From the NCBI RefSeq assembly GCF_004341685.1, contig NZ_SMAA01000009.1:1-64000 (forward strand): DNA of 64,000 bases, in the 5' to 3' direction. The stretch comes from Pectinatus cerevisiiphilus. GTDB lineage: Bacteria; Bacillota; Negativicutes; Selenomonadales; Selenomonadaceae. Positions within the stretch are counted from its first letter, which is position 1; every line of letters starts with the position of its first letter. Shown piece by piece: positions 18,127 through 27,477 of this stretch. The translations under genes and the position numbers were made by a program. Under the pieces are notes generated by a model. The model was not told the origin of the DNA, searched no databases, and saw only the letters and a list, made by a program, of their open reading frames with translations.

Positions 18127-19365
18127 TTATTCCTTTTGATAATGGCTGAAACTGCCAATAGAAATATCTGGAAATTCCCCTTTCAATCCACCAAAAAACA
18201 TTTTTGTACCCAATGGTGGTGTAAACTGGGGCATAACTTTTGCAAATTCATCTGGATCTATATTTAAATTGCGCACTTGAATCATATCCACTGGCGCCAT
18301 ACGCAAGAATTTCCGCCATGCGGCTGACTCTGTTTTACTGTCATTAAAGCCCGGAAAATAAAGCATATTCAGGGAAATATAAACACCCTTGCGCTTGGCA
18401 TATTGTATCGAAGCAATAACATCTGCCAATTCATAATTACAACGGTAATAGGCCTTATAATTTTCAGGCACCGCACTTATTATGCTCACACGCATACTAT
18501 CAAGACCAGCATCCGCCAATCTTGCTATTCCTTCTGTAAAACCTGCATTTGTATTTATGTTTATCTGCCCTTTGTCTGTATGGGCTCTTATCATTTTTAA
18601 AGCCGGAACCAGATTATCAACCGCTAGGGAAGGTTCACCTTCACACCCTTGGCCAAAGCTTATGATCGCATCAGCTGCCCTGGAAAGATGATATGTACCA
18701 ATTTGTGCTATAGTTTCCGGCGACGGGCTGAACTTTATCCTACTTTGCGGTGAAGGACAGCATTCTGCCGCTTGCAAAGATATACAACCAAGACATGCCG
18801 CATTACAAACAGGTGATACAGGAATACCTGCTTCCCATCTTCCGTAAAAAAGATTCTGTGCTGTACAACAATGCCATTGCAACGAACAATTTGCCAAATG
18901 ATCTACAAGAATATTATCAGGCATGTCCTTTTTGACCCTATCAATCAGCATAGGTAAATTGTCTGTATTATAACGAGCTGGGTCCCATTTATCATTTTTA
19001 TCTGTATAAACAGCAGCCGCATACATTTCGTCTTTATACAAGGCAACAGCTGTATAACCATATAAAGGCAGTACTTTCGCATTTTCGCTTTTCTGGAACG
19101 CGGGCATATAAAGCCTTGTGTATCCAGCAGGCAACAACGCTGCTACAGCCTGTCCCGAAATCGGCATGGTTTCGCCATTTTTCTGTCCTAACGGCATACG
19201 ATCTGGCAAATACATAAGATCAGCACTTTCCGGCAGCGGCAATAAATCTTTAGTTCGCAATACCACGTTTTCATTGCCCGTTCTTCCCATAGCGCTTATC
19301 CCCGGTGCATCAAAGATCTCTCCCGCCTCGTCAGCATAAAGAAGTGTTATCTTTGCTTTATTCAT
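18127..19365 (-). CDS. Radical SAM protein of unknown substrate
   Basis: The 412-aa protein has an N-terminal ~150-aa region of its own, with LPAGYTRLYMPAF and YKDEMYAAAVYTD. A radical SAM core follows, with the cluster motif CNAACLGC near residue 188 and GQGCEGEPSL near 243 in place of the usual GGEP. INTNAGF and SISAVPENYKAYYR-like strands lie further on. Additional cysteines occur before the cluster motif (NCSLQWHCCTAQN near 159) and after it (AECCPSP near 204). These could hold an auxiliary cluster or bind substrate. The product is unknown. Its start overlaps pth by 8 nt, so it is co-transcribed with it. Confidence 0.75.
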   Translation of the reverse strand: MNKAKITLLYADEAGEIFDAPGISAMGRTGNENVVLRTKDLLPLPESADLMYLPDRMPLGQKNGETMPISGQAVAALLPAGYTRLYMPAFQKSENAKVLPLYGYTAVALYKDEMYAAAVYTDKNDKWDPARYNTDNLPMLIDRVKKDMPDNILVDHLANCSLQWHCCTAQNLFYGRWEAGIPVSPVCNAACLGCISLQAAECCPSPQSRIKFSPSPETIAQIGTYHLSRAADAIISFGQGCEGEPSLAVDNLVPALKMIRAHTDKGQININTNAGFTEGIARLADAGLDSMRVSIISAVPENYKAYYRCNYELADVIASIQYAKRKGVYISLNMLYFPGFNDSKTESAAWRKFLRMAPVDMIQVRNLNIDPDEFAKVMPQFTPPLGTKMFFGGLKGEFPDISIGSFSHYQKE

Positions 19366-19975
19366 TATTAGCTGCCTTTCCCGTCGCCAGTTTCGTCAAT
19401 GCTTTTTTTGCTTTGCGTGGATTATATTTATTCATTGCCTTATCAACAGACTCTGTAATGATACATTCTACTGCCGGAATTAGAGTTTCAATAGCACTTT
19501 CGACAGCTTTCTGCGCATCAGCAGAAAACGGGGAAAGTACATGGTCATTTACTTTCCAGTTTGGCAAGGGTCGACCAATACCTATGCGGACATGGATAAA
19601 TTCATTACTTTTTATACATGCTATTATTGACTTTATCCCATTATGTCCGCCAGAACTTCCTTTGACACGTATTCTGATCATCCCTGCTGGCAGATCCATA
19701 TCATCATGCACAACAATAAGATCCGTTGGTTTTAATTTATACCAGTTCATCGCCGGTGCCACTGCGTTTCCACTCAAATTCATAAACGTTGACGGTTTCA
19801 ACAAAAGCACCTTTTCCTGCCCGACCATTGTTTGTGCCGCACAGCCATTAAACTTTTCCTGCCAGTTATTAACTGCCAATTTTTTTGCTAACGCATCAAC
19901 AAACATAAAACCAACATTATGTTTGGTCTTTTCATATTCTTTTCCTGGATTGCCAAGACCGGTAATTATTTTCAT
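19358..19975 (-). CDS. pth: Peptidyl-tRNA hydrolase
   Basis: Pth releases tRNA from prematurely dropped peptidyl-tRNAs. The 205-aa protein has GLGNPGKEYEKTKHNVGF at the N-terminus (catalytic His near residue 20), KPSTFMNLSG near 60, VVHDDMDLPAG near 88 and GSSGGHNGIKSI near 108. The length is slightly above the usual ~190 because of an Ala/Lys-rich tail. It leads a two-gene unit with the radical SAM protein. Confidence 0.94.
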   Translation of the reverse strand: MKIITGLGNPGKEYEKTKHNVGFMFVDALAKKLAVNNWQEKFNGCAAQTMVGQEKVLLLKPSTFMNLSGNAVAPAMNWYKLKPTDLIVVHDDMDLPAGMIRIRVKGSSGGHNGIKSIIACIKSNEFIHVRIGIGRPLPNWKVNDHVLSPFSADAQKAVESAIETLIPAVECIITESVDKAMNKYNPRKAKKALTKLATGKAANNE

Positions 19976-20025
19976 CGTGATATCCTCCTGTTAACCATTT
20001 TACCACTGCCATAAATTCACAAGCA

Positions 20026-21795
20026 TCACGTTTTTACCAATAGCTGCTCCATCGATTCAGTAACATCAAAAATAGATATATAGAAAAAGCTGCACCGATG
20101 CAATTCAGCAACTGTAAACAGCCGTATTTTAAGCCAACATTTATTTTTATTTTTTCTTTTTAAAACTACTATCATATCCGCTGGCGTATTTTCCAACAAA
20201 ACCTTTTTTATATTCTGCTTTATCTTTTCCCTATCGACATTGTCTAAAAGTTCAATTATATCAATGTCTGCATCCTGCCCCAGACCATTGTGCCGTATTA
20301 TATACCCATATTCTTCATTTGCCTGTTGCAAATGGAGCTCATCATTTTTATAAGAATATATCGCCAAAGCTCCTATTATTTTTCCTAAGAGCTGGCTGCC
20401 TAGAACGTTTTCATGAAACAGTCCATCTATGTCTGTCGGCATATATTTTTCATCTGTTAAATACTTGCCCATCGGATAATCAATTATCTCTGATTTATCT
20501 ATAAGTTTTTCAAAAGCCTTTTCTTCCATAGCCCGATAATAGAAAAATCCTTGTGCGTAGGTGCAGCCTATTTTGCGCAGGAAATCAACCTGTTCCTGTT
20601 TTTCTACCCCTTCCGTTATAATGAGCATATTAAGCCAGCGTCCCATATATACCACTGATTGAATGATATCCTTGCTCTTTTTATCTTCAGTTTCTAAAAA
20701 GCGCATATCTATTTTCAGTACGTTTGCCTTAATATCTTTTAGTATATTCAAAGATGAATAGCCGCTGCCAAAATCATCTATCTGGACGATAAATCCATAA
20801 TCCATTAATCTTGCTGATAAATTAATTATTTCTTCAGTTTTATCAATATAAGCACTTTCCGTAATTTCCAATTCCAAGAAATGTGGGTCTATTTCATACT
20901 TTTCTACAAGTCTTGTCAAAAATGAATAAACATCCATATTAGTTATATCAGTACGGGAAATATTAACCGATAAAGGTACTACATTCGCACCCATTTCAAT
21001 ACGTTTTTTTAGCCAAATTACAGTTTCTTCCCATATATAACTGTCTAGTTTTTCAATAAAACCATTTTTTTCAAACAAGGGAATAAACACCCCTGGCATC
21101 ACAATACCCTTACGCGGATGCAGCCAGCGGATAAGAACTTCCGCGCCAACTATTTTCCCATTATTCATATTGCATTTAGGTTGGAAATACAGTTTAAATT
21201 CACCATTACTCAACGCTTCCTCAGCAATACTCAGCAGAGCCTGCTCTTCCAACATTTTTTCTCTTATAGTGTCATCAAAAAGTGCCACATGCCGAAAATA
21301 ATTACGCTTTATCGAGCGCAATGCCAAAATAGCCCAATCACACAAAAAACTAACGGCCGTATTCTCTTTGACACGACAGATGCCAACAGCCGGAACTATT
21401 TTCATTGGCACAGGAGCATTAGTGAAAATACTGAACACATTGTCCAGAAACTTTTGTTGTTGTTTATCCTGTAAACATACCGCAAATATGTCACCACCAA
21501 TACGGCCGATGACAGCTTCGTCCGTCAGGCTTTCCTGCAAATAATGCGCTATGTACCATAGAATAAAGTCACCTGTTTCATTACCATACAAAGCATTAAC
21601 AAAACTAAACTTTTCTATATCTATACAGATGATTATATAATCACCTGTTTTCTTATCTTGTAATAATTCTGCTGCTTTTTTATAAAAAGTCATCTTATTA
21701 TAAATCTGCGTTAATGCATCATTGTCTCTATATGACTCCAATTTTTCTTTAAGTATTTTTATTTGTGCGTGAAAATCCGCAATTTCATCTGGCAT
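20026..21795 (-). CDS. GGDEF/EAL-domain protein with C-terminal PAS-like region, probable c-di-GMP phosphodiesterase
   Basis: The 589-aa cytosolic protein has a short N-terminal coiled segment, a GGDEF domain (about 25-180) and an EAL domain (about 190-430). The last ~150 residues look PAS-like and end with FDVTESMEQL. The GGDEF signature is degenerate (RIGGDIFAV, Glu replaced by Ile), so cyclase activity is unlikely. The EAL domain keeps EVLIRW, ITES, DDFGSGYSSL and TEGVE, which is consistent with c-di-GMP hydrolysis. The start at 21795 (MPDEIADF) has AAGGGAG 8 nt upstream; the longer frame start lacks this. No membrane segments are visible. Confidence 0.83.
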   Translation of the reverse strand: MPDEIADFHAQIKILKEKLESYRDNDALTQIYNKMTFYKKAAELLQDKKTGDYIIICIDIEKFSFVNALYGNETGDFILWYIAHYLQESLTDEAVIGRIGGDIFAVCLQDKQQQKFLDNVFSIFTNAPVPMKIVPAVGICRVKENTAVSFLCDWAILALRSIKRNYFRHVALFDDTIREKMLEEQALLSIAEEALSNGEFKLYFQPKCNMNNGKIVGAEVLIRWLHPRKGIVMPGVFIPLFEKNGFIEKLDSYIWEETVIWLKKRIEMGANVVPLSVNISRTDITNMDVYSFLTRLVEKYEIDPHFLELEITESAYIDKTEEIINLSARLMDYGFIVQIDDFGSGYSSLNILKDIKANVLKIDMRFLETEDKKSKDIIQSVVYMGRWLNMLIITEGVEKQEQVDFLRKIGCTYAQGFFYYRAMEEKAFEKLIDKSEIIDYPMGKYLTDEKYMPTDIDGLFHENVLGSQLLGKIIGALAIYSYKNDELHLQQANEEYGYIIRHNGLGQDADIDIIELLDNVDREKIKQNIKKVLLENTPADMIVVLKRKNKNKCWLKIRLFTVAELHRCSFFYISIFDVTESMEQLLVKT

Positions 21796-21953
21796 CTTAC
21801 ATACTCCCTTCTCTTCAATGCTTTTACCGCATCCCTGCATAATTTTTTATCTTATCAGCGCAGTATTTATAATAACGAGCTTAACGCAGAAATAATACAA
21901 ACTATTTTACACTTTTTCCAGTATAAACAACAACTATATTGTCTTACCAGCGG

Positions 21954-21994
21954 AAAAAAATAAAAGTTTCCATTTATCAGATGAAAACTTTTAT
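21954..21994 (-). terminator. Terminator downstream of uppP
   Basis: On the minus strand, AATAAAAGTTTTCATC pairs imperfectly with TGGAAACTTTTATT and is followed by TTTTTCC. It ends the unit containing uppP. Confidence 0.7.
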
Positions 21995-22016
21995 TCTTCC
22001 TACATATCAAATCTAT

Positions 22017-22841
22017 TTAGCCTAGCAAAAGGAAATATGCAAAAACAATAACACCTAATATTATTCTGTACCAGCCGAAAGCCTTAAAATCATTTTTCTT
22101 TATATATAGTAACAAGAATTTTATAGATGCAATAGAAACTAAGAAAGCAACAACCATACCTACAAGCAAAATAACGACTTCATCGGTAGAATAATTAAAA
22201 CCAAACTTGACCATCTTTAGAAGACTGGCTCCAAACATAACTGGAATAGCCAGAAAGAAAGTGAACTCAGCAGCCACATATCTGGAGGTGCCAAGAATGA
22301 TACCACCCAAGATAGTAGCGCCTGACCGTGATGTTCCTGGCACTAATGACAGGACTTGAAAAACACCTATAATAAAAGCTGTTTTATAATCCAATGTCTC
22401 TAGTGTATTTATACGCGGCTCCCTGCGTTTATTGTAATTTTCTACTACAATAAATAATACTCCATATAAAATCAATGTAAACGCGACTACATGGGCATTC
22501 ATAAAATGCTCTTCCATATATTTATTGAAAAGTAACCCAATAACACATGCCGGAATACAGGCAATGACTACTTTTGACCATAAGCAAAAGGTCTGTCTTT
22601 TTTCAATTGCAGTCTTACTTGCAGCAAATGGATTAAGTTTTGTAAAATTCAATACAACTACTGCCATAATTGCACCCAATTGGATAACTACCAAAAACAC
22701 ATCCATAAACTTCTGATCCACTGCCATTTTTATAAACTCATTGACAAGGATCATATGACCTGTACTACTTACCGGCAGCCATTCGGTAAGGCCTTCAACA
22801 ACCCCCATAAGAGCCGCTTCCATTATTATCACTAAATCCAA
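22017..22841 (-). CDS. uppP: Undecaprenyl-diphosphatase UppP (BacA)
   Basis: UppP removes a phosphate from undecaprenyl diphosphate so that the lipid carrier can be reused in peptidoglycan synthesis. It also gives intrinsic bacitracin tolerance. The 274-aa membrane protein has the family motifs [17 protein letters not shown] near residue 16 and [14 protein letters not shown] near 167, with about eight hydrophobic segments. The length is normal. A gap of about 110 bp separates it from prs upstream. Confidence 0.95.
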   Translation of the reverse strand: MDLVIIMEAALMGVVEGLTEWLPVSSTGHMILVNEFIKMAVDQKFMDVFLVVIQLGAIMAVVVLNFTKLNPFAASKTAIEKRQTFCLWSKVVIACIPACVIGLLFNKYMEEHFMNAHVVAFTLILYGVLFIVVENYNKRREPRINTLETLDYKTAFIIGVFQVLSLVPGTSRSGATILGGIILGTSRYVAAEFTFFLAIPVMFGASLLKMVKFGFNYSTDEVVILLVGMVVAFLVSIASIKFLLLYIKKNDFKAFGWYRIILGVIVFAYFLLLG

Positions 22842-22950
22842 ATATCGTGTCCTCCTAAAACGTCAATTTTAAGCTAACTGAAAAGCTCGTATCTGCTAGC
22901 TTAAAAAACTTGTATCTGCAAATTACTCCACACAATGCAGATTGATATAA

Positions 22951-23925
22951 TTAAACCTTTGTCTGTACAGCATCAGCTATATCAAATAATTTACTTACTG
23001 AGGTCTGTGTATAAATGCGTGTAATAGCTTCTCCGATAGCCGGTGCCATCGACAAGGATATTATTTTACTGGAATGTTTATCTTTTGGTAGAGGAATGGT
23101 ATTTGTAATCACTAATTCGTCTATAGGTGAATCATCAATGCGTTGAATGGCCGGATCACTTAAAATACCATGCGTACAACAAGCATGTATTGATTTCACA
23201 CCGCGTGCCTTCAATGCCTTAGCCCCTTCACACAAAGAGCCGGCTGTGTCTACTATATCGTCAATAATCACAGCATTTTTATCTTTTACTTCACCTATCA
23301 GGCTCATTACTTCAGCCTTTCCAGGCATTGGCCGTCTTTTTTCAATGATAGCAATAGGTGCTTCTAAACGGTCTGCAAGACTGCGGGCACGTGTTACTCC
23401 GCCCAGATCCGGAGAAACGACTACTATATCTTGCAGATTTTTAGCGCTGATATATTTGGCCAAAATAGGAGCGGCAGCCAAATGGTCAACAGGAATATCA
23501 AAAAAGCCCTGAATCTGTCCTGCATGCAAATCAACGGTAACTACTCTATTTACACCGGCAGTAGTCATGAGATCAGCAACTAATTTAGCAGAAATGGGTT
23601 CACGCCCACGTGTTTTTCTATCTTGGCGGGCATATGCATAATATGGTACGACTGCTGTTATGTTACGGGCTGACGCTCTTTTGCAGGCATCAACCATTAT
23701 AAGTAATTCCATAAGACTGTCATTCACAGGCTGGCTGGTAGGCTGAATAATGAATACATCCTTGCCACGGATACTTTCGCTGATCATCACCTGTGTTTCT
23801 CCATTGTTAAAATGCCCCACAAACGCATGACATAACTCCACACCAATATAATCTACTACCTCTTGTGCCAGCTGTGGATTAGCATTACCGGTAAGAATAC
23901 ATAGTTTGTCTGTGTCCAAAATCAT
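22951..23925 (-). CDS. prs: Ribose-phosphate pyrophosphokinase
   Basis: Prs makes PRPP from ribose 5-phosphate and ATP for nucleotide, His and Trp synthesis. The 324-aa protein has FNNGETQV near residue 40, YYAYARQDRK near 98, the catalytic DLHAGQIQGFFDIPVDHL near 132, VVSPDLGGVTRARSLA near 170 and the PRPP loop VIIDDIVDTAGSL near 221. The ATG at 23925 is preferred over the adjacent TTG; AGGAGG lies about 7 nt before it. It follows glmU in the conserved glmU-prs order. Confidence 0.95.
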   Translation of the reverse strand: MILDTDKLCILTGNANPQLAQEVVDYIGVELCHAFVGHFNNGETQVMISESIRGKDVFIIQPTSQPVNDSLMELLIMVDACKRASARNITAVVPYYAYARQDRKTRGREPISAKLVADLMTTAGVNRVVTVDLHAGQIQGFFDIPVDHLAAAPILAKYISAKNLQDIVVVSPDLGGVTRARSLADRLEAPIAIIEKRRPMPGKAEVMSLIGEVKDKNAVIIDDIVDTAGSLCEGAKALKARGVKSIHACCTHGILSDPAIQRIDDSPIDELVITNTIPLPKDKHSSKIISLSMAPAIGEAITRIYTQTSVSKLFDIADAVQTKV

Positions 23926-24108
23926 CAATTTTCCTCCTGCATTATATATGCATAAATAAATTTTTATTATTAAAGATATATTTTTATATCTTAATAAACG
24001 AAAGTTTTCCGTTGTGACAAAATCTTACTCTCCATTAAATCAGCCTATATATTTTTTAAAATGAGTGCCAAGGTTTCAGCCAATTTATCAACCCTGTACT
24101 CACTCTTA

Positions 24109-25479
24109 TCATTTATTTCTTTTATCCCGCCATTTGGCGATATTGGTCTGCCGTGCCCTGCCTACAGCTAATTCACCAGCGGGCACATCCTTCGTAATCG
24201 TGGAGCCTGCACCTATATAGGAATTTTCTCCCACTTTCACAGGTGCGACCAGATTAGAATTACAGCCGACAAAAGCATTATCTTCTATTGTTGTTCTATA
24301 TTTTTTACTGCCATCGTAATTAACGGTGATACAACCACAGCCCATATTGACACCTGCTCCTACATCACTATCACCGATATAACTCAAATGGGGCAGCTTT
24401 GTTCCCTTGCCTACATTAGAATTTTTAACTTCAACAAAATTACCAATATGTGCTTTATCGGCGATTTTGGTATTCGGGCGTAAATGTACATATGGTCCCA
24501 TTGTAACAGCTGTGCCGATCTCACATTCATGTGCGTAAGAAAAAGAAATTACTGATCTATCGCCTATAGTCGTGTCGCAAAAACGGCTGCACGGCCCTAT
24601 TTCACACTCAGTACCAACGACAGAATTTCCCTGTATCCATGTAGACGGATAAATAATAGTGTCACGGCCAATCTTTACATCACTATCAATATATGTTGTA
24701 TCAGGGTCCATGATAGTCACACCTGCGGCCATAAGCTGCCTATTTTTACGCTGATGTAGTATTTTTTCAGCTTGGGCAAGTTGTTCACGTGAATTTATCC
24801 CCAATGTTGCCTTATAATTTTCAGCAATAACTGCTGCCACTTTTTTGCCATCGGCATGAATTATTTCCAGTACATCAGGTAAATAGTATTCTCCTTGGGC
24901 ATTGTCACGGCCAATTTTCCCCAAAGCTGCAAAAAGCTCGCCAGCATTAAAGCAATATATTCCTGTATTCACTTCAGTAACAGCTTTTTCCGAAATACTT
25001 GCATCTTTATGCTCAACTATCTTCTTAAATTCTCCACTGAAGGTTCTTATTATCCGACCATAGCCTGACGGGTCCGGCATAACAGCAGTCATTACAGAAG
25101 CATGTGCCTGTTCTTCTGTATGTTTTTCATAAAAATGGCGCAGAATATCAGCCGTAAGCAACGGTGTATCACCGCACAGAACCATCACTGTATCCTTCTT
25201 ATCAATCATCGGTTCTGCCTGCAAAACAGCATGGCCGGTGCCAAGCTGTTCTTCTTGGATAACTACCTGTGCACCGTTTCCTATAACTTGCTGTACCTTT
25301 TCACGGCCAAACCCGATAACAATGACATTGTTCTTTGCCCCGGCTCCTTTTGCCGCATCAAGGACATGTTGCAGCATCGTTTTTCCGCCAACCCGATGCA
25401 GTACCTTCGGCAATGCCGATTTCATACGTGTTCCTTTACCAGCGGCCAGTATTATGGTAGAAAAATTTTCCGTACTCAA
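24109..25479 (-). CDS. glmU: Bifunctional UDP-N-acetylglucosamine pyrophosphorylase / glucosamine-1-phosphate N-acetyltransferase
   Basis: GlmU catalyses the last two steps to UDP-GlcNAc, the precursor of peptidoglycan and LPS. The 456-aa protein has the uridyltransferase domain (LAAGKGTRMKSALPKVLH near residue 11, QLGTGHAV near 78, LCGDTPLL near 101, EVNTGIYCF near 170). It ends with a left-handed beta-helix acetyltransferase domain of hexapeptide repeats, with HIGNFVEVKNS near 342 and the catalytic-loop region NYDGSKKYRTTI near 388. The start overlaps the GntR gene stop by 4 nt (ATGA type). Confidence 0.95.
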   Translation of the reverse strand: MSTENFSTIILAAGKGTRMKSALPKVLHRVGGKTMLQHVLDAAKGAGAKNNVIVIGFGREKVQQVIGNGAQVVIQEEQLGTGHAVLQAEPMIDKKDTVMVLCGDTPLLTADILRHFYEKHTEEQAHASVMTAVMPDPSGYGRIIRTFSGEFKKIVEHKDASISEKAVTEVNTGIYCFNAGELFAALGKIGRDNAQGEYYLPDVLEIIHADGKKVAAVIAENYKATLGINSREQLAQAEKILHQRKNRQLMAAGVTIMDPDTTYIDSDVKIGRDTIIYPSTWIQGNSVVGTECEIGPCSRFCDTTIGDRSVISFSYAHECEIGTAVTMGPYVHLRPNTKIADKAHIGNFVEVKNSNVGKGTKLPHLSYIGDSDVGAGVNMGCGCITVNYDGSKKYRTTIEDNAFVGCNSNLVAPVKVGENSYIGAGSTITKDVPAGELAVGRARQTNIAKWRDKRNK

Positions 25480-26231
25480 CTATTTTCACTTTTCCCTTCT
25501 ATATTTCCGTCATTTCCATCCTCATTTTCATCTTCAATTTCCATATTTTGCTTTATATCCTTCATGCTCTTCAATAGTGTCTGTTCTGATTTTTCCATAT
25601 GTTTTTCTGCAGCCTTTTGAGCATCCGCAACATTTCCTTGTGCAATAGTATCAACTATCTGCCGATGCTCTTCCAATGTCTCCCGCAGACGTCCAGGATA
25701 AGACATAGATTTTGTGCGAAAACTCGTTAACTGTTCCCGCAAATTGGAGATTATACCAACCAACCGATTATTTCTGCTGGCTTTGTATAACAAATCATGG
25801 AATTTAGTATCAACTTCAACAATCTTATTCATATCATTTTCTTCAATATATTCACCGATTTGTACTAAGAGTCGTTGAAGTTCTTCAAGCTCATCTTCTG
25901 ATATTCTCTCTGCCGCCAAACCACTTGCCAAAGAATCTAACGCTGTGCGTATTTCAAAAACTTCATTGACATCGCGGATGGATAAATTTGCCACATAAGT
26001 ACCGCGGCGCGGCATCATGATCACATAACCTTCCAGCTCCAATTTTCTAATGGCTTCCCGCACCGGTGTGCGGCTGACACCAAGCTGTTCCGCCAAATGG
26101 ATTTCCATAAGGCGCTGCCCCGGCTTTAATATCCCTGTCCTAATAGCATTCCTCAAAGTTTCAAAAACAACCTCACGCAATGGCTGGTAACTGTCCAGCT
26201 TTATCGGCATGAGTTTTTTATTGTTACCCAT
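25476..26231 (-). CDS. GntR-family transcriptional regulator, FadR/FCD type
   Basis: The 251-aa protein has an N-terminal winged helix (LREVVFETLRNAIRTGILKPGQ, then QLGVSRTPVREAIRKLELEGYV, residues 17-75). A C-terminal FCD ligand-binding domain follows (about 90-225), with DTKFHDLLYKAS, a His-containing EEHRQIVDTIAQGN and AEKHMEKSEQTLL; these Asp/His positions often bind a metal. The tail is an acidic Glu/Asp/Asn-rich stretch. It lies between ispE (11 bp upstream) and glmU (4-nt overlap), so it is co-transcribed with cell-wall and isoprenoid genes. The ligand is unknown. Confidence 0.9.
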   Translation of the reverse strand: MGNNKKLMPIKLDSYQPLREVVFETLRNAIRTGILKPGQRLMEIHLAEQLGVSRTPVREAIRKLELEGYVIMMPRRGTYVANLSIRDVNEVFEIRTALDSLASGLAAERISEDELEELQRLLVQIGEYIEENDMNKIVEVDTKFHDLLYKASRNNRLVGIISNLREQLTSFRTKSMSYPGRLRETLEEHRQIVDTIAQGNVADAQKAAEKHMEKSEQTLLKSMKDIKQNMEIEDENEDGNDGNIEGKSENS

Positions 26232-26242
26232 AATACTTCCCC

Positions 26243-27112
26243 CTACTTCCTTGCACTCGCAGGTACTGCCTCGTATACTTCCAGTTCTGCATAATCATTA
26301 CGCATCCTGTCAGCAACCTTCCTGGCAACCTGTATATTTTCGCAAACAGCGAAAATACTCGGCCCGCTTCCTGACATCAACGCTGCCTTAGCACCATACC
26401 GGCAAAGTTTTTCTTTATATGCAGCCAGTTGGGGATATGCACCAATGGTTACACTTTCCAAAACATTCCCTAATGAACCACAAACCCCGTTAAGGTTTTT
26501 ATCTTCCAGCTCTCGTAGCATCAATCTGTTATTCGGATGCTTTTTCACACGCTGTGCCTGATAATTCTTATATACCCACGCTGTAGAAACACCAAGCTGT
26601 GGTTTTATAAGAACAAAGGCACATCCCGCGGGCAATGAAGCCACCGGTGCCAGCTTTTCACCTCTGCCCTTAGCCAGCATCGTCCCTCCCCTTACACAAA
26701 AAGGGACATCCGACCCCAGCTTCGCTGCCAGAGTACAAAGTGTCTCCACCGATAGACCACACCCGAACAAATCATTCATGCCACACAATACAGCAGCCGC
26801 ATCCGTGCTTCCGCCCGCAAGACCAGCTGCAACAGGAATATTTTTTTCCAAGGATATTTTTACGCCGCAATCTATATTATAGGTTCGCAAAAACAAATCA
26901 GCCGCTTTATAAATGAGGTTGTCTTTTTTATTTAATACTCCCTTTACAACACAATCAAGTATTATATCGCAAATATCTATTTTTTCAATTGTAAGTTTAT
27001 CACTAAGGTTTATCGACTGCATGACCATCTCAACTTCATGATAGCCATCATCCCTTTTCCCAAGAACATCAAGCGTAAGATTGATTTTCCCGTTTGCCAT
27101 AATTGTAATCAA
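26243..27112 (-). CDS. ispE: 4-diphosphocytidyl-2-C-methyl-D-erythritol kinase
   Basis: IspE phosphorylates CDP-methylerythritol in the MEP pathway of isoprenoid synthesis. The protein of about 285-289 aa has the N-terminal GKINLTLDVLGKRDDGYHEV, the GHMP loop PVAAGLAGGSTDAAAVL near residue 96 and the C-terminal AALMSGSGPSIFAV near 255. Start choice is open: the TTG at 27112 follows GAGTGGG at fair spacing, while the ATG at 27100 gives the usual family N-terminus but lacks a close ribosome site. It is the first gene of the ispE-GntR-glmU run. Confidence 0.93.
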   Translation of the reverse strand: MITIMANGKINLTLDVLGKRDDGYHEVEMVMQSINLSDKLTIEKIDICDIILDCVVKGVLNKKDNLIYKAADLFLRTYNIDCGVKISLEKNIPVAAGLAGGSTDAAAVLCGMNDLFGCGLSVETLCTLAAKLGSDVPFCVRGGTMLAKGRGEKLAPVASLPAGCAFVLIKPQLGVSTAWVYKNYQAQRVKKHPNNRLMLRELEDKNLNGVCGSLGNVLESVTIGAYPQLAAYKEKLCRYGAKAALMSGSGPSIFAVCENIQVARKVADRMRNDYAELEVYEAVPASARK

Positions 27113-27477
27113 AATTTCCCACTCATCTCATATAATAAAGTGTCTTTTTCAGGTAAAACTTTTCTATCATAAAAATTTCCCCTCACACCTGCGTAAAGCT
27201 CTATTAGCAATTATTAAAGAAAATACAATAAGATTGTAACAATTTTTTATTCAAACAGCAATAGTTTGCGTCTTTCTTCTTGACATTATTAGTAATAAAT
27301 CGCATAATTGAGGTGAAATTAATAGTTTTATATATTAAATTTATTGTTCATAATTATATTAAATTTACAAATTCAATATAATTTTATCAGTGGTCTCGCT
27401 AAATTTTGTATTTACAATACATATTCGCAAATTTATCGAAACCACTGATTTTATTATCATCGAAGGAGTTATTCTTT
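27113..27477. other. AT-rich divergent intergenic region with a plus-strand promoter
   Basis: Between ispE and the P-type ATPase homologue there are 365 bp without a supported gene. TTGACA (27280-27285), a 17-bp spacer and CATAAT (27303-27308) form a good plus-strand promoter. It leaves a leader of about 165 nt before the ATG at 27478. I found no recognised metal-regulator operator or riboswitch in the leader. Confidence 0.55.
27280..27308 (+). promoter_or_regulatory. Putative sigma-70-type promoter
   Basis: TTGACA and CATAAT are separated by 17 bp, upstream of the P-type ATPase homologue. Confidence 0.55.

Noticed and set aside
22861-22910. Inverted AAGCTA / TAGCTT and repeated GTATCTGC between uppP and prs
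   Set aside because: The pairing is short and imperfect with no T-run, so a terminator or operator is not supported.
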